A stretch of 64,000 nt of DNA from CP2-2F sp034432555 (lineage in GTDB: Bacteria; Chloroflexota; Anaerolineae; Aggregatilineales; UBA2796). How positions within the stretch are numbered: position 1 is the stretch's first letter; every line of letters begins with the position of its first letter. The stretch covers positions 1-64,000 of the forward strand of contig DAOUBW010000042.1 of assembly GCA_034432555.1 (NCBI GenBank), in the 5' to 3' direction. Below the pieces are notes generated by a model that saw only the letters and a list, made by a program, of their open reading frames with translations, searched no databases and was not told where the DNA came from. Shown piece after piece: positions 15,529 through 24,676 of this stretch. The position numbers and the translations under genes are program-made.

Positions 15529-17244
15529 TCACTCACTAGCAGAAGTTCCGGCGTCGGCGGGCTGCGGCTCGGGCTTGGCGCGGCGCTCCATCTCGTCAGG
15601 CGCAGACATGCCCATCAGTGCCAGCAAACGGGCAAAAACAACCTTCGCCGCTTTGTAGAAGCGCAGACGTGCGGCTGCCATCGCAGGTGGCAGTTCTTCC
15701 TGATCGCTGATCACGCGCACACGGTCGTAGACGGGATGGAACATGCCCGCCAGATCAAGGGCAAAAATGGCGATTGCCTGCGGCTGCATCTCGGCGACGG
15801 CACGGGCGATCACCTCTGGCGCCTCCAACATCTTCTTGAGCAGCGCTAACTCATCGCCGCCGAGCAAGGTGAGATCGGCGTTCTCATCGCTGATGCCGCG
15901 CTCTGCGGTGCGCCGCAAAATGCCAGCACAGCGCACATGCGCGTTCTGAATGCGGTAGACGGGATTTTCATCGCCTTGCGAGCGTGCCAAATCCAGATCA
16001 AAGTTCATGGCAGTGTTCGGACTCTGTGCCAACATGAAGTAGCGCACAGCATCAGCGCCCACGTCGTCAATCAGCTCGTCCAGTTCCACAAAATCGCCGC
16101 GCCGTGTGGACATGCGCCGCGCTTCGCCGCCTTCCACCAACTCCACCATCTGATGAATGATCGTCCGCACGCAAGACGGATCGTAGCCGAGCGCCTTCAC
16201 GCCGAGCAGCACTTGCGGCGCTGTGGCGGCATGATCGGCGCCAAAGACATCCACCACCAGATCAAAGCCGCGATCCAGCTTGTTTTTGTGGTACGCCATA
16301 TCAGGCAGGCGATAGGTCGGCTCGCCGCTACGCTTGACGATGACACGATCTTTCTCATCACCCAACGCGGTAGATTTGAACCACAGCGCGCCTTCTTGCT
16401 CATAGGCAAAGCCGCGTGCGCGCAGTGCGGCAATTGTCTCTTCAACAGCGCCTTCTTCATAGAGGCTCTGCTCTAGGAAGAATTCATCATGCACAATGTT
16501 CACACGGCGCATACTGTTCTTCAGGCGGTAGAAAATGCTCTCTGAGGCAAGCTGGCGGAAGCGCTCCATGGGCGCATCGCTGAGCGTATCGCCATAGATA
16601 GCAGCCAGCATCGCCGCAATCATGCGGATATACTGCCCTTTGTAGCCTTTTTCAGGGAAGCTGTGCGGCAGCCCTAACATCTCTCGGTAGCGCGCCTGCA
16701 CGCTGGCACCGAGGATGTTCATCTGCTGTCCGGCGTTGTTGTAGTAATATTCACGGGTGACGTTGTAGCCCATCGCTGCCAACAGATTGGCGATGGTATC
16801 GCCCAGCACGCCGCCGCGAATACGATGCACGCTTAATGGACCGGTTGGGTTAGCGCTGACGTATTCCACCTGAGCGCGCTTGCCGGCACCATCATCTTGT
16901 TGAAAGACGCGATCACCGGCGGCGAGGATATACTCAACCTGCGCGGCAAGCCATGCCTGATTCAGGCGAAAGTTGATGAAGCCGGGCGGCGCGATCTCAG
17001 CAGCGGCGATGAAAGGCGCTGCGGGCAGATGAGCGCGCACAATCTCCGCGATCTGCATAGGCGGCTTGCCTGCCAGCTTTTGCACTTGCAGAGCAACCGC
17101 CGAGGCATAATCGCCATGCTCAGGGCGCTTAGGCGGATCAATCTTCAGCTCAGGAATAGGGAAAGTGGGCAAACTGCCATCGGCTTGGGCATTGGCAAGT
17201 GCCTGACGCACAACGGCAGCGAATTCAACAGGTAAGGGCTTCAC
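15529..17244 (-). CDS. argS: Arginyl-tRNA synthetase
   Basis: Class I synthetase charging tRNA-Arg, about 571 residues. Seen: an N-terminal Add1-like region, VEYVSANPTGPL, the KMSK-equivalent RRMSTRRGDFVEL, and the anticodon-binding C terminus (MFHPVYDRVRVI). The HIGH box, expected directly after SANPTGPL as HxGH, reads SVHR (SVHRIRGGVLGD), an unusual substitution. GTG 17244 is taken as start because GGAG precedes it, though spacing is long; TTG 17274 in the same frame is the alternative. xisH follows by 3 bases. argS supplies the charged tRNA that the arg attenuator would sense, but it has no visible leader of its own. Confidence 0.88.
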   Translation of the reverse strand: MKPLPVEFAAVVRQALANAQADGSLPTFPIPELKIDPPKRPEHGDYASAVALQVQKLAGKPPMQIAEIVRAHLPAAPFIAAAEIAPPGFINFRLNQAWLAAQVEYILAAGDRVFQQDDGAGKRAQVEYVSANPTGPLSVHRIRGGVLGDTIANLLAAMGYNVTREYYYNNAGQQMNILGASVQARYREMLGLPHSFPEKGYKGQYIRMIAAMLAAIYGDTLSDAPMERFRQLASESIFYRLKNSMRRVNIVHDEFFLEQSLYEEGAVEETIAALRARGFAYEQEGALWFKSTALGDEKDRVIVKRSGEPTYRLPDMAYHKNKLDRGFDLVVDVFGADHAATAPQVLLGVKALGYDPSCVRTIIHQMVELVEGGEARRMSTRRGDFVELDELIDDVGADAVRYFMLAQSPNTAMNFDLDLARSQGDENPVYRIQNAHVRCAGILRRTAERGISDENADLTLLGGDELALLKKMLEAPEVIARAVAEMQPQAIAIFALDLAGMFHPVYDRVRVISDQEELPPAMAAARLRFYKAAKVVFARLLALMGMSAPDEMERRAKPEPQPADAGTSASE

Positions 17245-17367
17245 AGGTCGCTTGATCTCCGAAAAGTGCTGCAAACTTACGGCTGATTGTAGCGCATTCT
17301 AAGGGCGGCGTGAAGGCTGCTTAGAGAGTGGGCGTGGCGCGATTGGCACAGGTTGGTCAGATCATAA

Positions 17368-17387
17368 CCATAATCTCCACCGCGCTT
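17368..17387. repeat. Dispersed repeat tail, copy 2
   Basis: CCATAATCTCCACCGCGCTT, 18 of 20 bases equal to 9402-9421. It is in the argS/GAF divergent gap, preceded by TTGGTCAGATCATAA, which resembles the TTGGCAG...ATA preceding the other copies. Confidence 0.45.
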
Positions 17388-17450
17388 GTGAAGGCGCATT
17401 CTAGATAACTGCCTAACTTATTTTTTGCGCCCAAAAGCCCAAAAGTTGGA

Positions 17451-17478
17451 TTGCTGGCTGATTTGGTGTTACTATAGA
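17451..17478 (+). promoter_or_regulatory. Candidate promoter of the GAF gene
   Basis: TTGCTG (17451-17456) and TATAGA (17473-17478), 16 bases apart, in the divergent gap upstream of the GAF-domain gene. Confidence 0.35.
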
Positions 17479-17537
17479 AGAAATGAGAAACGCGCACACG
17501 GTGCTGATGCCGAAACGCAGCGGAAATCGAGGCGGGA

Positions 17538-18455
17538 ATGACTGACCAAGCCACCGATCAACCTAATCTAGATGCCAGTGAGCTACAAGCTGCGGTTACG
17601 CGCTTAACCAGCAGCATTGCGCGCATGGATGAGCTGGTTGATCAGCTCTCGCGTTGGCTCAAGAAAACCTATGAAGCGCAGCTTTCGCCAGAGATGCTTT
17701 CCTTGGTGCGCGAAATGCGCCGCGATGCACAGATCATCAGCCGCAGCAGCGCACAAGATGCCATCCGAATGCACCAACTTGAAGAACTGGTACGGACTTC
17801 TGCCCTGATCACTTCTTCGCTGGAACCTGAGCAAGTGCTTGAAGAAGTGATGGATACCGTCATCCACCTGACCAACGCCGAACGCGGCTATTTGATGCTG
17901 CATGATGACCAGAGTGATACCTTCGCCATCCGCACCTCGCGCAACCGCGGACGCCGCACCCTTTCTGATGACGATGTGATTTTCAGCCGCAGCATTGCCC
18001 ACGCCGCCATTGATCAGGCACAGCCGATCATTACCAGCAATGCCCAGAGCGATCCGCGTTTTCAGGGGATGCAGAGTGTTTCCGTCAACAATCTACGCTC
18101 GATTATGGCGATTCCGTTACTGCTGCGCGGTGAGGTGATCGGCGTCTTGTATGCGGATAATCCCATTACACAGGGTGTTTTTACAGCCGAGATTATGCCC
18201 GTGCTGCTTGCCTTTGCCGGACAGGCAGCTATTGCCATTGACAACGCCAAGCGTTTCTCCCAGGTGAAGGCAGATTTACAGCGCGTTGAGCAAGAGGTGA
18301 TGGAGCTCCGCATTCAGATTGATGAGCGCAAGAAAGATCAGGCAGTTCGGGAAATTACTGAGACAGAATACTTCCAAGAACTGGAGACCTTGGCGCGCAA
18401 TCTGCGCCGCAAGGCAGGGCGCACCACAAAGACCGACGGCGACGACGAAGATTAG
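17538..18455 (+). CDS. GAF-domain protein with flanking coiled coils
   Basis: 305 residues. A helical, probably coiled-coil region (residues 15-85) leads into one GAF domain (about 85-240: LEPEQVLEEVMDTVIHLTNA, RGYLMLHDD, SIMAIPLLLRGEVIGVLYAD, AFAGQAAIAIDNAKRFS), followed by another coiled coil and an acidic tail (DGDDED). No kinase, cyclase or DNA-binding output domain is present, so it probably works as a sensor or adaptor with a separate partner. The ligand is unknown. A terminator follows at 18478. Confidence 0.8.
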   Translation: MTDQATDQPNLDASELQAAVTRLTSSIARMDELVDQLSRWLKKTYEAQLSPEMLSLVREMRRDAQIISRSSAQDAIRMHQLEELVRTSALITSSLEPEQVLEEVMDTVIHLTNAERGYLMLHDDQSDTFAIRTSRNRGRRTLSDDDVIFSRSIAHAAIDQAQPIITSNAQSDPRFQGMQSVSVNNLRSIMAIPLLLRGEVIGVLYADNPITQGVFTAEIMPVLLAFAGQAAIAIDNAKRFSQVKADLQRVEQEVMELRIQIDERKKDQAVREITETEYFQELETLARNLRRKAGRTTKTDGDDED

Positions 18456-18477
18456 CCCCTTCCCTGTGATTGGTTAG

Positions 18478-18504
18478 AGCGGGAAAAGAATTTCCCGCTT
18501 TTGT
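18478..18504 (+). terminator. Intrinsic terminator after the GAF gene
   Basis: AGCGGGAAA paired with TTTCCCGCT around AGAA, followed by TTTTG. Nine-bp stem starting 23 bases after the GAF stop, before the chromate transporter gene. Confidence 0.8.
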
Positions 18505-18524
18505 TTGCCCATTAAAAGGTGTTT

Positions 18525-19769
18525 ATGCCAGTTCCTGCGCTAAGCCACTATGCGGCAAAACGCATTCCACTCGCGGAAATTTTCCGCACCTTCCTCATCT
18601 TTGGCAGCATCGGCTTTGGCGGACCGGCAGCACACATCGCGCTGATGGAGCGTGAGCTTGTCGTACGGCGCGGCTGGCTCAGCCGAGAGCATTTCCTCAG
18701 CCTGTTGGCTGCCATCAACCTAATTCCGGGTCCAAATTCTACCGAGATGGCGTTCCACATCGGCTTGGTGACGGGCGGCTTTTGGGGCTGTGTGTTGGGT
18801 GGTATTGCCTTCATCCTGCCGGCGGTGCTTTTATCGCTCACGTTGGCGATCATCTATGTGGCGGCAGGCACGCTGCCTGCTGTGCAGGGCATTTTGGTCG
18901 GTGTACAGCCTGTTGTGTTGATTTTGATCCTGAGCGCTGCCTACAACCTTGCCTTGAAGGCACTGGATAGCACAGCGATGCGTGTGCTAGGCATCGCTGC
19001 GATGTTTGTCGCTGCGCTGACCGTGCTGCCGCTGATGACCTTCTTCGGCAGGCTGCCGATTGATTTTCCCGAATTGCTGATGCTGCTGACAACAGGCGCG
19101 CTCTATATGCTGTGGCGGCGGCGCTTGAACGCGGCGGCGGCATTTTTTGTGCTGCCGCTGTTTGGCATAGTCAATCAGCTTGCGGAGGCGCTTAAGCCAA
19201 GCCTACTGGACTTATTCCTGCGCTTCATGCTGATCGGCGGCACACTTTTCGGCAGCGGCTACGTCCTGATCGCCTATATGGAGCGCACTTTCGTCACCGA
19301 GACAGGCTGGCTGACAGCGCGCCAATTGGTAGATGCCTTTTCAATCGGGCAATCCACACCCGGACCGGTGTTGAGTACCTCAGCCGCGGCAGGCTACATC
19401 ATGGCGGCTGATCCAAACAACCTGTGGGCAGGTGTGCCAAGCGGCGTTGTCTCAGCGGTGGGTGTTTTTCTGCCTGCCTTTTTCATCGTGCTGGCAGTTG
19501 GCAACCTGATGCCGCTTTTGCAACGCTATACTTTCATCAACGACTTTCTGAAGGGCGTCAATGCGGGTGTGATCGCGCTGCTGATGGCAACTTTCCTGAA
19601 TTTGGCGTGGAGTACGCTCATACGCGCTGATCGCAGTGTGGATTGGCTCTCGCTGCTGTTGGCGGCAGCGGCGTTCTTCGCCCTAGAGCGCTTGAAGTGG
19701 TCGCCGCTGCTCTTGATAACACTCGGCATTGGTGTTGGCTTGCTGCGCGCAGCATTTGGTTGGTTATAA
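18525..19769 (+). CDS. chrA: Chromate transporter, bidomain ChrA
   Basis: 414-residue membrane protein of the CHR family with the two homologous halves expected of long-chain ChrA: FGSIGFGGPAAHIALMERELV then LIPGPNSTEMAFHIG in the first, and GTLFGSGYVLIAYMERTFV then SIGQSTPGPVLSTSAAAGYI in the second. About ten or more membrane spans. Family members export chromate using the proton gradient; other anions are possible. AAAAGG precedes ATG 18525. The hydrolase gene starts 8 bases after the stop. Confidence 0.88.
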   Translation: MPVPALSHYAAKRIPLAEIFRTFLIFGSIGFGGPAAHIALMERELVVRRGWLSREHFLSLLAAINLIPGPNSTEMAFHIGLVTGGFWGCVLGGIAFILPAVLLSLTLAIIYVAAGTLPAVQGILVGVQPVVLILILSAAYNLALKALDSTAMRVLGIAAMFVAALTVLPLMTFFGRLPIDFPELLMLLTTGALYMLWRRRLNAAAAFFVLPLFGIVNQLAEALKPSLLDLFLRFMLIGGTLFGSGYVLIAYMERTFVTETGWLTARQLVDAFSIGQSTPGPVLSTSAAAGYIMAADPNNLWAGVPSGVVSAVGVFLPAFFIVLAVGNLMPLLQRYTFINDFLKGVNAGVIALLMATFLNLAWSTLIRADRSVDWLSLLLAAAAFFALERLKWSPLLLITLGIGVGLLRAAFGWL

Positions 19770-19777
19770 GAGAATAT

Positions 19778-20758
19778 ATGATGACGACTCTACACAGAAG
19801 GCGGCGCTTGCCGCGTTGGTTACTTGCCCTTTTGATCGCGTTGGTAGCGCTTATGCTTTTACCATACATGCTGCCTGTAACAGCAGCGAATGCTGATCCG
19901 CGCACGCTTGCCGATCCGAACGGCATTTTTATGAGCGTGAACGGCGCTGAGGTTTATTATGTTGCCTACGGCGCAGAGGATGCACCAGCGGTCATCTTTC
20001 TGCACGGCTTGTTCGGCAGCACCTTCACGTGGCGCAAAAATCTGGCGGCAGTGGCAGAGGCAGGCTACCGCGCCATCGCCTTTGATCGGTTTGGCGCAGG
20101 GCTGAGCGATAAGCGCCAGACGCTCGATTTTTCGCACGCCGCTGGCGCAGACCTCACCGCGGCGCTGATGGACGCCTTGCGAATTGAGCGTGCTGTGCTT
20201 GTTGGTCACAGTGCAGGCGGGAATGTGCTGGCACATTTTGCGCTGCGCCACGCGGAGCGCGTTGAGAAGCTGGTCATTGTAGACGGCGCTATCATCGGCG
20301 CCAGCGGACCGCCACCGTTCGTTGGCGCTTTGGTTGCTTTCCCACCGATCAACCGTTGGGCTCGGGTGTTGGTTGGCGCGCTGCTAACCGAAGAACGGCT
20401 TGCCGAGTCAGTACAGGCTTTCTATGTGAAGAAAGACTGGATCACAGCGGCGGATTTGGCGGGCTATTGGCGTCCGTTTCAAGCGGCGGGCTGGGACATT
20501 GGCTTGATCGGGCTAACCCGCGATTCATCCGCTAACAAGCTGAGCGATGCTCAGGTGGCGCAGCTTGCCGCTTTTGCGCCGCGCACCTTGATCATCTGGG
20601 GAGAGGCAGATAGCGTCACGCCTTTCGAGACAGGGCGCGACCTCGCCCGTTTGATGGCAGGCGCACAATTCATTAGCTATGAAGGCGCTGGGCATCAGCC
20701 GATGGAAGAATCGCCCGATGCCTTCAACCGCGATCTGATCGCGTTTCTAGGGCGCTAG
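19778..20758 (+). CDS. Alpha/beta hydrolase, membrane-anchored or exported
   Basis: 326 residues. A basic N terminus and a hydrophobic stretch (WLLALLIALVALMLLPYML) suggest a signal anchor. Hydrolase triad candidates are visible: the nucleophile in VGHSAGGN, Asp in IIWGEADSVTPF and His in YEGAGHQPMEES; the oxyanion region is FLHGLFGS. The substrate is unknown; the sequence resembles haloalkane-dehalogenase or epoxide-hydrolase relatives generally. It starts 8 bases after chrA, and the end overlaps the convergent next gene by 4 bases. Confidence 0.78.
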   Translation: MMTTLHRRRRLPRWLLALLIALVALMLLPYMLPVTAANADPRTLADPNGIFMSVNGAEVYYVAYGAEDAPAVIFLHGLFGSTFTWRKNLAAVAEAGYRAIAFDRFGAGLSDKRQTLDFSHAAGADLTAALMDALRIERAVLVGHSAGGNVLAHFALRHAERVEKLVIVDGAIIGASGPPPFVGALVAFPPINRWARVLVGALLTEERLAESVQAFYVKKDWITAADLAGYWRPFQAAGWDIGLIGLTRDSSANKLSDAQVAQLAAFAPRTLIIWGEADSVTPFETGRDLARLMAGAQFISYEGAGHQPMEESPDAFNRDLIAFLGR

Positions 20759-21303
20759 TCCCACTTTAGATGATAGATGGTGTGCGTGCCACCTTCGTGC
20801 TGACGGCGCACCGTATTATCATAGCTGACCGTGAAATGCGTGCCGCGTGGCAGAAAGCGCCGTGCCACGCCGTAAATGTAGCCGTAGATCATATCATCAG
20901 GGTAGGGCGTGTTGGTGGTGTATTTGATGTGCTTCTCGCCCACCTGTTCAATTTGATAGCTACCTGGATCGCCGTTGCGGTGATTGATCTGGTGCAGCTC
21001 ACCAAGCAAGAACAGCTTTTGCTCCAGCGGCGCTGTTTCCATCTCTGGCGGCAGCACGGCGTTATCAATGATCGCCATGCCAACACTGACCAACTGATTA
21101 GAGGTGTTGCTTGGGTTCTTAAACCAATCTGTGAAAACTTCAATGAATTTATCCACAGGGTACCACTGATCGGGCTGAAGTTGGTCTACGCCGTGCTTAC
21201 GGAGTGATTCCATCACTTCATCACCTAACAGATGGTTAAAAATGGCGCTGGCGGCTGCGCCAAGCACCTCAACGCCGGGTGCATGACGATATGGGTAGTG
21301 CAT
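20755..21303 (-). CDS. Uncharacterised protein, possible V4R/heme-NO-binding-like fold
   Basis: 182 residues, no signal peptide. Not securely recognised. Its organisation, an N-terminal helical part (VLGAAASAIFNHLLGDEVME, WYPVDKFIEVFTDWF) followed by beta strands with YEQ/YTTNTPYPDD and GYIYGVARRFLPRGTHFTVSY, recalls small ligand-binding domains of the V4R or TIGR02265 type. That is a weak resemblance. AGAGGAC precedes the ATG. It stands alone on the minus strand. Confidence 0.55.
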   Translation of the reverse strand: MHYPYRHAPGVEVLGAAASAIFNHLLGDEVMESLRKHGVDQLQPDQWYPVDKFIEVFTDWFKNPSNTSNQLVSVGMAIIDNAVLPPEMETAPLEQKLFLLGELHQINHRNGDPGSYQIEQVGEKHIKYTTNTPYPDDMIYGYIYGVARRFLPRGTHFTVSYDNTVRRQHEGGTHTIYHLKWD

Positions 21304-21541
21304 GGTGGTGCGTCCTCTAGTGAATCTGAATTGTTGAGATATTAAATCTCAACTGTTTCTAGAGTATATCACCTTAAAGCAGCATCCATCGTGAAATCTG
21401 TGTGAAATTTGCGTGAAGTTCGCACAGCTTAGCAAGCGCACGCCTTCAATTTCCATGGGTTTGCCCCAGTGTACAGTCCCTTCGCAATAACGTTATACTT
21501 TAGCCTAGTTCAGGCTAGGATGTAAGGAGCAATCTTCAGGT

Positions 21542-22393
21542 ATGGAAACCAACGGACTCGTCAGCACGGCATGGCTTACTGAACACCTTCAGGCTGCCCA
21601 CGTGCGCGTTGTGGACATTCGCGGGCATGTGCTGCCTGCCACAGAGCCGCCGCCGCATTACTTCAACCACCATGCCGATTATTTGATCAGCCATATTCCC
21701 AACGCCGTCTTTGTGGATTGGGTGCATGAGATCACCGATCCTGCTGATCCGCGCCATGCCCAAATTGCGCCACCAGAGCGCTTCGCCGCCGCGATGAGCA
21801 GGGCAGGCATTGGCGATGATACCTTCGTAGTAGTTTATGATGATGCAGGAGGTATGTTCGCGGCGCGCTTGTGGTGGGCGCTGAATTACTATGGGCATTC
21901 CCAAGTGGCAGTGCTGGATGGTGGTTGGCAAAAGTGGGTCGCTGAGGGGCGTGCCGTCTCGGATGTGCTGCCAACCTTTGCGCCGACTATCTTCACCGCA
22001 CGCCCTGATCCAGCATGGTATCGGGACGGCGCGCAAGTCTTGGCTGCCTTGAACAGTCCAACGCGTCTTGTGGATATGCGCGGCGCAGAAGAATTTCGCG
22101 GTGAGGCATCCCGTGCCGTCCGCAAGGGACACATTCCCAGTGCCGTGAATCAGCCGCGCCGCGATCTGCTGGGTGAGGACGGCGCGCTGCTGCCGCCTGA
22201 GGTGCTGCGCGAAAAGTTCGCGGCGCTGGGCGTTACGGACGACTCGGAGGAAGTTGTCTTCTATTGCAATGCGGGCGTTTCTGCCAGCTTTGGCTTGTTG
22301 GCGCTGCGCGCAGCAGGCATTGATGCACCTGCCGCCGTCTACGATGGGTCATGGAAGGATTGGGGCAACGATCCTGAAAAGCCAATTGCCTAG
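21542..22393 (+). CDS. Sulfurtransferase with two rhodanese domains (cytoplasmic)
   Basis: 283 residues, no signal peptide. Two rhodanese domains: the N-terminal one is inactive (VVVYDDAGGMFAARLWWAL with Asp where the Cys would be), the C-terminal one has the catalytic Cys242 in FYCNAGVSASFGLLAL. Such thiosulfate/3-mercaptopyruvate sulfurtransferases move sulfane sulfur to thiol acceptors. AAGGAG lies 12 bases before the ATG. The exported rhodanese and YedE-like transporter are encoded convergently next door, so the region handles sulfur import and transfer. Confidence 0.88.
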   Translation: METNGLVSTAWLTEHLQAAHVRVVDIRGHVLPATEPPPHYFNHHADYLISHIPNAVFVDWVHEITDPADPRHAQIAPPERFAAAMSRAGIGDDTFVVVYDDAGGMFAARLWWALNYYGHSQVAVLDGGWQKWVAEGRAVSDVLPTFAPTIFTARPDPAWYRDGAQVLAALNSPTRLVDMRGAEEFRGEASRAVRKGHIPSAVNQPRRDLLGEDGALLPPEVLREKFAALGVTDDSEEVVFYCNAGVSASFGLLALRAAGIDAPAAVYDGSWKDWGNDPEKPIA

Positions 22394-22401
22394 CCTAGTT
22401 A

Positions 22402-22423
22402 CGGGCGGCACAGAAGCCGCCCG
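22402..22423. terminator. Hairpin between convergent sulfur genes
   Basis: CGGGCGGC (22402-22409) pairs with GCCGCCCG (22416-22423). It lies between the plus-strand sulfurtransferase stop and the YedE-like stop. There is only a weak T-run, so it may be a bidirectional terminator or mRNA end. Confidence 0.45.
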
Positions 22424-22428
22424 CAATC

Positions 22429-23658
22429 TTATTCAGGCAAACGCAGTTTGATGCCAAGCCACACGCCAACGAATACCGCGCCGCCGAACAGCCAACCTGA
22501 AAGGGCAAAGGCGGAAATGCCCGAAAGCAGCGTGCCAACCGTGCAGCCTAGCGAGACCATGGCGCCCCAGCCCATCAGCGCGCCGCCAAGTAGAGCAGTG
22601 ATAGCGCCGCGTAGCGTTAGCCGCGAGAGTTGGAAGCGGTTGGTAAAGAGCGCAATTGCCAATGAGCCTGCCACCAAGCCGCCGATCAGGAAGCCGTTGT
22701 TGGTGATTGTCTCCACCACGCGAGTCGCGCAGCCGGCAAAGGTATCCAAGCCCGGCAGCCGATCTGCCAATAGCCCAGCATTATTTAGCGTTGTGCGCGT
22801 TAGGCTGCCCAACTGCGAGGTGACGCCTAATGGCGAAACGCGGAAATAGGCAAACATGCCTACCACGCCGACCAATGCACCCGTCACCAACGGATTCCAA
22901 CGGGTGACGAACAGGCTCTGGTAAAGGCGCTGCAAGGTGATTTTGCCGCCGACTTGGGCGGGCAATTCCGGCGCGCGCCGCAGTAGAAAGACGCCGATCA
23001 CGGTCAGGATAGCAAGATGCACCGCCAAGCTGCCGCCATAGCCAAAGGTTTTGGGCAGCCATGCAATCGGCGCGACCGAGAGCGTCTCTACATAGAGCGT
23101 ATACCACGTGAAGAAGCCGACGCCAAAGCCGATCAGCGCGCCGAAAAGCGCAAGCGGTGCGCGTGTATAGCCCTCGCCCAGCCTATAGAGATGCCCGCTG
23201 ATGCACGCGCCGGAAAGCGCCATGCCAAGCCCAAAGGCGATGCCGCCCGCCACCAAAACCCAGCTCACAGGTCCGATGTGCGCGTCTGGCGGCAAGCCCT
23301 GTGCAGCGGGATTCGGCATGAATGCACCAAAGACAATCACATAGCCAATGCCGCCGACTGCCAGCGCGCTGAGGATAGCGAACATGCCCGCACTATTACG
23401 ATGCTCGATGTAGTCGCGCAGGATGCAGAAGAAGCAGAAACGCCCGCGCTGAAAAATCACGCCGAGCGCCACACCCACCAGTAGCGAAAACGACGCAGCC
23501 GCGCCGCGTCCAGGTGTATCGTGCAGGCTGAAGGCTAGGGCAAGCAGCGCGGCAGCGATTAGCCCTGCCAACCCAACGCGCACTGCCGCCGCCGTATTAG
23601 GATTCCGTAATGAAGTGGAGGCGGCTTGCGTGCCGCCCCCGATGGTGGTTTCAGACAT
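22429..23658 (-). CDS. YeeE/YedE family (DUF395) sulfur-compound transporter
   Basis: 409 residues with roughly ten or more hydrophobic segments. Conserved family features include RGRFCFFCILRDYIEHRN, SGACISGHLYRLGEGYT, GCATRVVETI and the C-terminal LGCTVGTLLSGI. Family members such as YeeE/TsuA import thiosulfate through a chain of conserved Cys residues; related YedE proteins are linked to selenium. It begins 6 bases after the exported rhodanese, so it belongs to the operon controlled by the Cys-rich leader. Thiosulfate is the likeliest substrate given the two rhodaneses. Confidence 0.82.
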   Translation of the reverse strand: MSETTIGGGTQAASTSLRNPNTAAAVRVGLAGLIAAALLALAFSLHDTPGRGAAASFSLLVGVALGVIFQRGRFCFFCILRDYIEHRNSAGMFAILSALAVGGIGYVIVFGAFMPNPAAQGLPPDAHIGPVSWVLVAGGIAFGLGMALSGACISGHLYRLGEGYTRAPLALFGALIGFGVGFFTWYTLYVETLSVAPIAWLPKTFGYGGSLAVHLAILTVIGVFLLRRAPELPAQVGGKITLQRLYQSLFVTRWNPLVTGALVGVVGMFAYFRVSPLGVTSQLGSLTRTTLNNAGLLADRLPGLDTFAGCATRVVETITNNGFLIGGLVAGSLAIALFTNRFQLSRLTLRGAITALLGGALMGWGAMVSLGCTVGTLLSGISAFALSGWLFGGAVFVGVWLGIKLRLPE

Positions 23659-23664
23659 ACAACC

Positions 23665-24609
23665 TTATTGTTTGCCCCACACCGTGCCAGCGGGATTTTC
23701 AATCGGCACGCCGACTGTGTTACCCCACTCCGTCCACGAGCCATCGTACTGCGCCACGTTGTAGCCCAAAATCTTGCTCAGGACGAACCATGTGTGGCTG
23801 GAGCGCTCGCCGATGCGGCAGTAGACGTAAACCTTCTTGCTGCCATCCACACCGACTGCGGCATATAGTTCGCGCAGCTCTTCCACCGACTTGAAGGTGC
23901 CATCTTCATTGACGGCGCGTCCCCACGGCACATTGACCGCCGTCGGGATGTGACCAGCGCGGATCGCCAGCTCTTGGAAGCCGTCAGGTGCGAAAATGCG
24001 CCCTTCATATTCGGCAACCGAGCGAATGTCCACGATCACGCCTTCGCTCTCACCCTTCACCACTGCCAATACGTCTGGCAGGAAGGCGCGCAGTTCACGG
24101 CGCAGTTCCTTAGCGGTAAAGTTGCCTTCTGGGTGGCTGGTTGGGCGCACCGAAACAGGGCGACCTTCACGCTCCCACTTGGCGCGACCGCCATCTAGCA
24201 GGCGCACATCCTCATGTCCGTAGATGGAGAAAATCCAAGCGCCCCAAGCAGCGAACCAGTTGTTATTATCGCCATACAGCACCACTGTTGTATCTTCGTT
24301 GATGCCAGCCGCACGCACCAATGCTTCGAAAGCCTCTGGCGAAGCAATGTCACGGATGACGGGATCAACCAGATCGGTGTGCCACACAAAATTGACCGCA
24401 CCGGGAATATGCCCGCGCTCGAACAAGCCTGGGACAACGCTCACTTCCACCACACGCACCTTTGGATCGTCAAGGCGTGCGGCAAGCCACTCAGTGCTGA
24501 CGACAGCGCTTTCGGGCAGTTCAGCTTGGGCGCGCAGCGAAGGCGCAGCAAAGCCACTCAATACCAGCAGTGCAAGGGCGAACAGAGTCAAAATGCGACG
24601 CAAAGCCAT
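23665..24609 (-). CDS. Exported rhodanese-type sulfurtransferase
   Basis: 314 residues with a signal peptide (RRILTLFALALLVLSGFAAPS, probable cleavage after LRAQA). Two rhodanese domains; the first lacks a Cys (VVLYGDNNNWFAAWGAW), the second has Cys264 in VYVYCRIGERSSHTWFVL. Expected to work outside the membrane, moving sulfane sulfur or processing thiosulfate, possibly passing it to the YedE-like transporter encoded 6 bases downstream. ATG 24609 follows GAGGAA; an ATG 15 bases further upstream is less well placed. Its transcript carries the Cys-rich leader and terminator. Confidence 0.88.
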   Translation of the reverse strand: MALRRILTLFALALLVLSGFAAPSLRAQAELPESAVVSTEWLAARLDDPKVRVVEVSVVPGLFERGHIPGAVNFVWHTDLVDPVIRDIASPEAFEALVRAAGINEDTTVVLYGDNNNWFAAWGAWIFSIYGHEDVRLLDGGRAKWEREGRPVSVRPTSHPEGNFTAKELRRELRAFLPDVLAVVKGESEGVIVDIRSVAEYEGRIFAPDGFQELAIRAGHIPTAVNVPWGRAVNEDGTFKSVEELRELYAAVGVDGSKKVYVYCRIGERSSHTWFVLSKILGYNVAQYDGSWTEWGNTVGVPIENPAGTVWGKQ

Positions 24610-24676
24610 GTGATTGTTCCTCACTTCAAAGTTAGGGTTAAAACAGGACGAACTCCAACAGAACCGACAAAATGCC

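Noticed and set aside
15937..16476. 179-codon open frame antisense to argS
   Set aside because: Lies wholly inside argS, whose protein is clearly recognised; no independent evidence.
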